A stretch of DNA of 64,000 bases from an uncultured Chryseobacterium sp. Lineage in GTDB: Bacteria; Bacteroidota; Bacteroidia; Flavobacteriales; Weeksellaceae. Under the pieces are notes generated by a model, which had not been told where the DNA came from, did no database searches, and worked only from the letters and a program-made list of their open reading frames with translations. The stretch is taken from the NCBI RefSeq assembly GCF_936933875.1, contig NZ_CAKZIK010000022.1, positions 149,717 through 213,716 on the forward strand. The letters are read 5' to 3'. Within the stretch, counting starts at the first letter, position 1. Each line of letters opens with the position of its first letter. Positions 60,210 to 64,000 of this stretch are shown piece after piece. The translations under genes and the position numbers were made by a program.

Positions 60210-61061
60210 TTACGCGTTCGTCAACAATTGTACGGTTTGCGAAACTTTTTGCTTAATCTCTGTTCTCTTCACAATGAAATCTACAAAGCCTTTTTCCTGC
60301 AAAAATTCTGAAGTTTGGAAGCCTTCTGGCAAATCTTTACCAATCGTCTCACGAATAACTCTTGGTCCTGCAAACCCAATCAAAGCTCCAGGTTCAGCCA
60401 TAATAATATCAGCTGTCATTGCGAAAGATGCAGTGATTCCACCAAAAGTAGGGTCGCACAAATAAGCAACGTACAAAAGTTTGTTATCAGCAAGTTGCGC
60501 TAATTTACTCTGCACTTTTGCCAACTGCATCAAAGAAAATGCAGCTTCCTGCATTCTTGCACCTCCGGACTGACAAATAATCATGTAAGGAAGTTTATGT
60601 TCAATACAATAATCTACTGCTCTTCTGATTTTTTCGCCCATTACAGAACCCAAAGAACCACCAATGAAAGCGAAATCCATACAGGAAATTACCATTTCGG
60701 TTCCGTTTACTTTTCCAACAGCGTTACGGATGGAATCTTTCAGTTTGGTTTTTGCGGTAACTTCTTTCAAACGGTCACTGTAATTTTTCGTGTCCTTAAA
60801 GTTCAGCATATCCATACTTTCCACATTTGCATCTAGTTCTTTGTACTGATTGCCATCGAAAAGCATTTCGTAAAACTCATTGCTGCCGATTCTTACGTGG
60901 AAACCGTCTTCCGGAGAAACATAATTATTGGCTTTCAGTTGTTCGTGCTCAATAATTTTTCCGGTTGGGGTTTGGTGCCAAAGTCCTTTCGGAACGTCTT
61001 TTTTCTCGTCCGTGGAAGTGGTAATATTTTTTGTTTTTCTTTTAAACCAGTCGAATGCCAT
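60210..61061 (-). CDS. accD: acetyl-CoA carboxylase carboxyltransferase subunit beta
   Basis: Half of the carboxyltransferase that makes malonyl-CoA for fatty acid synthesis. The catalytic crotonase-fold core is clear: MDFAFIGGSLGSVMGEKI, SGGARMQEAAFSLMQ and GFAGPRVIRETIGKDLPEGFQ. The N-terminal zinc finger of E. coli AccD is degenerate: where two CxxC pairs are expected (about 28-52) there are no cysteines (QTPTGK and SPEDGF instead), as in other Bacteroidota. A -7 element TAGATTTG is on the minus strand at 61111-61118. Confidence 0.95.
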   Translation of the reverse strand: MAFDWFKRKTKNITTSTDEKKDVPKGLWHQTPTGKIIEHEQLKANNYVSPEDGFHVRIGSNEFYEMLFDGNQYKELDANVESMDMLNFKDTKNYSDRLKEVTAKTKLKDSIRNAVGKVNGTEMVISCMDFAFIGGSLGSVMGEKIRRAVDYCIEHKLPYMIICQSGGARMQEAAFSLMQLAKVQSKLAQLADNKLLYVAYLCDPTFGGITASFAMTADIIMAEPGALIGFAGPRVIRETIGKDLPEGFQTSEFLQEKGFVDFIVKRTEIKQKVSQTVQLLTNA

Positions 61062-61142
61062 CGATGAAAATTTTAATTGATGAATTTTGAATTCTGAATT
61101 TTTGAAGCTGCAAATCTAAAATTTAGAATTCGAAAACTAAAA

Positions 61143-62213
61143 TTATTTTAAAGTATTGACGTTATTAAGGTCTTCAAACGCTTTCACCAACCTTGTGATG
61201 AACGTTTCTTCTCCTTTTCTTACCCAAACTCTCGGGTCATAGTATTTCTTGTTCGGAGATTCCGGGCCTTCAGGATTTCCGATTTGAGATTGAAGATATG
61301 CTAATTTTTCTGTCATATAATCTCTAATTCCTTCTGTATAACCGAATTGTAAATCTGTATCGATGTTCATTTTTACAACACCGTAACTGATAGCTTCACG
61401 GATTTCCATCAACGTAGAACCTGATCCACCGTGGAATACGAAATTCACAGGCTTGTCTCCCGTTCCGAATTTTTGCTGAACAAATTTCTGAGAATTGTCA
61501 AGAATTTTTGGAGTCAATTTTACGTTTCCTGGTTTGTAAACACCGTGTACGTTTCCGAAAGCTGCTGCAATTGTGAAATTGTCAGAAACTTTCTTAAGGA
61601 TTTCGTAAGCGTATGCTACTTCTTCTGGCTGAGTGTAAAGTTTTGAACTGTCCACATCAGAATTGTCAACACCATCTTCCTCACCTCCGGTAACTCCTAA
61701 TTCGATTTCAAGAGTCATTCCCATTTTGTTCATTCTCTCGAAGTATTTTGCAGAAACTTCTAGGTTTTCTTCAATTGGTTCTTCTGAGAAATCTAACATA
61801 TGAGAAGAGTAAAGAGACTTTCCGTTTTGCTTGTAAAATTCTTCACTTGCATCCAAAAGTCCATCAACCCAAGGTAATAATTTCTTAGCACAATGGTCAG
61901 TATGAAGGATAACAGTGGCTCCATAAGCTTCTGCCAAAGTGTGGATATGTTTTGCACCAGCAACAGCTCCTAGAACTGCTGCTTTTTGACCGTCGTTACT
62001 CAATCCTTTTCCAGCATTGAAGATAGAACCTCCGTTTGAGAACTGGATAATTACAGGAGCATTAAGTTTTGCAGCAGTTTCTAACGTTGCGTTGATATTA
62101 CTAGAACCAATCACATTAGCTGCCGGAAGTGCAAATTGCTTCTCTTTGGCATAATCAAATATCTCTGTTACTAAAGAACCAGTGGCAACTCCTGCCGGAA
62201 ATTTTCTGCTCAT
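61143..62213 (-). CDS. fbaA: class II fructose-bisphosphate aldolase
   Basis: Zinc-dependent aldolase of glycolysis and gluconeogenesis. The metal and catalytic residues lie in LHTDHCAKK (Asp106, His107), the ELGVTGGEEDGV block, GNVHGVYKPGNV and FHGGSGS. At 356 residues it belongs to the long class IIA form. Minus-strand TTTG (62271-62274) and TAAGTTTA (62246-62253), 17 bases apart, form a plausible promoter. It lies in its own unit between accD and nadK. Confidence 0.97.
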   Translation of the reverse strand: MSRKFPAGVATGSLVTEIFDYAKEKQFALPAANVIGSSNINATLETAAKLNAPVIIQFSNGGSIFNAGKGLSNDGQKAAVLGAVAGAKHIHTLAEAYGATVILHTDHCAKKLLPWVDGLLDASEEFYKQNGKSLYSSHMLDFSEEPIEENLEVSAKYFERMNKMGMTLEIELGVTGGEEDGVDNSDVDSSKLYTQPEEVAYAYEILKKVSDNFTIAAAFGNVHGVYKPGNVKLTPKILDNSQKFVQQKFGTGDKPVNFVFHGGSGSTLMEIREAISYGVVKMNIDTDLQFGYTEGIRDYMTEKLAYLQSQIGNPEGPESPNKKYYDPRVWVRKGEETFITRLVKAFEDLNNVNTLK

Positions 62214-62245
62214 TTTTATTATATTTTTTAAGATTTTTTGGACTG

Positions 62246-62274
62246 TAAACTTACGAAATTATTAACAATTCAAA
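62246..62274 (-). promoter_or_regulatory. probable promoter of the aldolase gene
   Basis: TTTG (62271-62274), a 17-base spacer and TAAGTTTA (62246-62253, one change from TAnnTTTG) lie about 33 bases upstream of the ATG. Confidence 0.45.
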
Positions 62275-62318
62275 TTTCATTTTTACAAATCCTATGTTAT
62301 AGATAATATTTTTTGTTT

Positions 62319-63191
62319 TTAATTACGCTTATCATTCCCCCAAAGCAGTTTTTGACGAATCGTTTCGTAGAAACTGAAATTTTTTGGTTTGATGAGAAAC
62401 AAAGAAAATTCTGCTTTTTCAATCAATATTTCGTTGCCGACTTCTACGTGATAAAGTCTTGAATCCAAAGCCAACGTATATTGTGGAACACGGCTTTTGA
62501 CCGTTAGTTTTATCTTCGAATCGTCTTTTACGATGAGTGGACGGACATTCAGATTATGAGGCGCAATGGGTGTAATGACGAAATTATCATTGGAAGGAGA
62601 AATAATCGGTCCGCCACAACTTAATGAATAAGCAGTTGAGCCAGTAGGTGTGGAAACAATCAATCCGTCGCCCCAAAAAACATTTAGGAATTCTTCATTG
62701 ATGTAAGATTCCACAGTAATCATCGAGGTTGTTTCTTTTCTGGAAAGGCTGACATCATTTAAGGCAAAAGGAAAATCAATTTGAGAATTATCGTCTGTTG
62801 TAATTTTTATGACGGAACGTTCGCTGATATTATAGTTTTTATCAAGAATAATCGAATCTAATTCATCAAAAATCTGGTCTTTTCGGAAATTCGCCAAAAA
62901 TCCTAGTCGTCCTGTATTGACGCCAATAATCGGAATCTCAAGGTCTTGAATAAAGGTCAGCGCATTCAGAATCGTTCCATCACCTCCGAAACTGAAGACG
63001 ATGGTCACATTTTTACTTTTAAGTTCTTCTTTTCCGGAAAATGTATCAAATTCTTTGGAAAAATTCAGATTCTCCGCCATTTCTGCGTGAAGAACAACTG
63101 CTACTTCTCGCAGCGCCAATTCGGAGATGAATCGGTTGAGATACAAAAACGTATCGAGGTCTTTTTTTTGAGAATAGATAGCTGCCTTCAT
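62319..63191 (-). CDS. nadK: NAD kinase
   Basis: Phosphorylates NAD to NADP. The GGDGT motif (69-73) in FSFGGDGTILNAL, NTGRLGFLA, and the TPTGSTAYSLSCGGPI block are diagnostic. The ATG at 63191 is chosen; an in-frame TTG directly precedes it at 63194. Only 3 bases separate it from the stop of the CBS-domain gene, so the two are one operon. Confidence 0.95.
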   Translation of the reverse strand: MKAAIYSQKKDLDTFLYLNRFISELALREVAVVLHAEMAENLNFSKEFDTFSGKEELKSKNVTIVFSFGGDGTILNALTFIQDLEIPIIGVNTGRLGFLANFRKDQIFDELDSIILDKNYNISERSVIKITTDDNSQIDFPFALNDVSLSRKETTSMITVESYINEEFLNVFWGDGLIVSTPTGSTAYSLSCGGPIISPSNDNFVITPIAPHNLNVRPLIVKDDSKIKLTVKSRVPQYTLALDSRLYHVEVGNEILIEKAEFSLFLIKPKNFSFYETIRQKLLWGNDKRN

Positions 63192-63194
63192 CAA

Positions 63195-63848
63195 TTATAT
63201 TTCTAAAAATTTCTGAAAAAAACCAAAACGGTCTTTCAACAGTTCTTCTTTCTCGTCATCATAATGTTTATGCACCACCACATAACCGTAACGTTCAAAA
63301 GTCTCATCGATAGAACTTAAATTTTCATTACTGATTTTGAGGGTTATTTCCACACTGTCATCTTTTATGGCATTGATGAAAGTTCCATAGATTTTGCCAT
63401 TATTACTTTCTACAATCTGAGAAATTTCGGTCATAGAATAATGCAATCCCGTTGTTTGAATCGTCAAAATCGCTCCATTCTCCGAAAACAAAGGATATTT
63501 GGAAAACTCATTGAAAATATCGTCACAAGAAATATAACCCAAATATTTTTCCTCTTTGGAAATCACAGCAACTACATTCGCATTGAAGGTGTGGAAAAGT
63601 TTGATGCTATCCAACAAACTGCTGTCTTCCATAATTGCAAAACGCTCGTAATGGATGTTAAGCGAATCCAGATTGCCTTCCGGACTATCTTCCAAAAATG
63701 GTTGACTCAATCCACCAAGAAAAACACCCTTGTTCACAATAAAAACGTGGGAATATCCAAATTCCTTAGCCACCTCAGAAGCCTCTTCTATAGAATCCCT
63801 AACGCCAAAAGCGGGATAGTCTTTGGAAATATAGTCTTTTATAAACAT
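63195..63848 (-). CDS. CBS-domain protein with C-terminal ACT-like region
   Basis: A 217-residue cytoplasmic protein. Two CBS motifs occupy about residues 1-125 (YPAFGVRDSIEEASEVAKEFGYSHVFIVN and SLLDSIKLFHTFNANVVAVIS), which bind adenine nucleotides in many proteins. The C-terminal part (about 130-205, ILTIQTTGLHYSMTEISQIVE) resembles an ACT-like fold. Tight linkage to nadK suggests a role in sensing or tuning nucleotide cofactors, which is inference. Confidence 0.85.
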   Translation of the reverse strand: MFIKDYISKDYPAFGVRDSIEEASEVAKEFGYSHVFIVNKGVFLGGLSQPFLEDSPEGNLDSLNIHYERFAIMEDSSLLDSIKLFHTFNANVVAVISKEEKYLGYISCDDIFNEFSKYPLFSENGAILTIQTTGLHYSMTEISQIVESNNGKIYGTFINAIKDDSVEITLKISNENLSSIDETFERYGYVVVHKHYDDEKEELLKDRFGFFQKFLEI

Positions 63849-63918
63849 TATGCTAATTTACAAAAATTACTTAGCCACAAAAGATTTTAAAAATTTTTAT
63901 GTTTTTTTACAACAACTA

Positions 63919-63950
63919 TTGCTTTATATAACAATAAAAATATATCTTTG
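63919..63950 (+). promoter_or_regulatory. promoter directed off the right edge
   Basis: TTG (63919-63921), a 21-base spacer and TATCTTTG (63943-63950) fit the Bacteroidota promoter. No start codon with a clear gene is visible in the last 50 bases, so the gene lies outside the window. Confidence 0.5.
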
Positions 63951-64000
63951 TCGCCTTTCATTTTTACTTTTTATTAGATTTATTTCAAACTGCAGCACTT

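Noticed and set aside
1..64000. CRISPR arrays, tRNA or rRNA genes, transposases
   Set aside because: No regularly spaced repeats with unique spacers, no tRNA-like T-loop and acceptor patterns, and no transposase or integrase motifs were recognised by eye.

Overview
The window reads as a chromosomal segment from a low-GC flavobacterium of the Chryseobacterium/Kaistella type (Bacteroidota, Weeksellaceae-like). The evidence is the Bacteroidota promoter grammar (TTTG about 19 bases before TAnnTTTG), a type IX secretion sorting domain, a TonB-dependent receptor with a carboxypeptidase-regulatory-like N-terminus, 2TM-domain proteins, an AccD without zinc-finger cysteines, and many flavobacterial uncharacterised families. 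The genus is inferred from overall likeness and is not proven. No rRNA, tRNA, CRISPR array, transposase or prophage was seen.

Layout. 1-2025: end of a methyltransferase and pgk. 2026-2663: an AT-rich gap between divergent genes with several DnaA-box-like 9-mers, a candidate replication origin. 2664-7426: rpiB-rnr, then a LysE-type exporter, an LD-carboxypeptidase and a YraN protein. 7477-14848: a Cu/Zn superoxide dismutase, then a coherent signalling locus with a TonB receptor, a secreted helical-repeat protein, a LytS-type kinase, four small 2TM proteins and a LytTR regulator. Paired LytTR-type sites precede three of its transcripts, and a parS-like palindrome lies in one of these promoters. 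14898-28622: mixed housekeeping and uncharacterised genes, including a J-domain/HIRAN pair, mnmA, a T9SS cargo protein, a prolyl oligopeptidase, a large AsmA-like protein, a DUF2797 protein and a sugar epimerase. 28732-36120: secA, a ROK kinase, msrA, and on the minus strand a DUF3267 protein, an acetyltransferase, engB and a hydrolase.

36411-53782 is a nearly complete division and cell-wall (dcw) cluster on the plus strand: mraZ, rsmH, ftsL-like, PBP, murE, mraY, murD, ftsW, murG, murC, ftsQ, ftsA, ftsZ, then a YqeY gene. It is preceded by a MraZ operator of 10-bp-spaced TGGGA boxes. murF, murB and ddl are not in it. Most of its gaps carry short palindromic or direct repeats, and between murC and ftsQ sits a 520-bp cassette (a GxxExxY nuclease-like gene) framed by nested inverted repeats.

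54046-64000: a bacilliredoxin, a fused SpmA/SpmB-type membrane protein, an EF-G paralogue whose catalytic switch-II histidine is replaced by phenylalanine, an esterase, a DUF6973-like protein, accD, class II aldolase, nadK and a CBS-domain protein.

The most interesting observations are the LytTR/2TM regulon with its consistent promoter architecture, the oriC and parS candidates about 8 kb apart, the cassette inside the dcw operon, and the EF-G paralogue predicted not to hydrolyse GTP.
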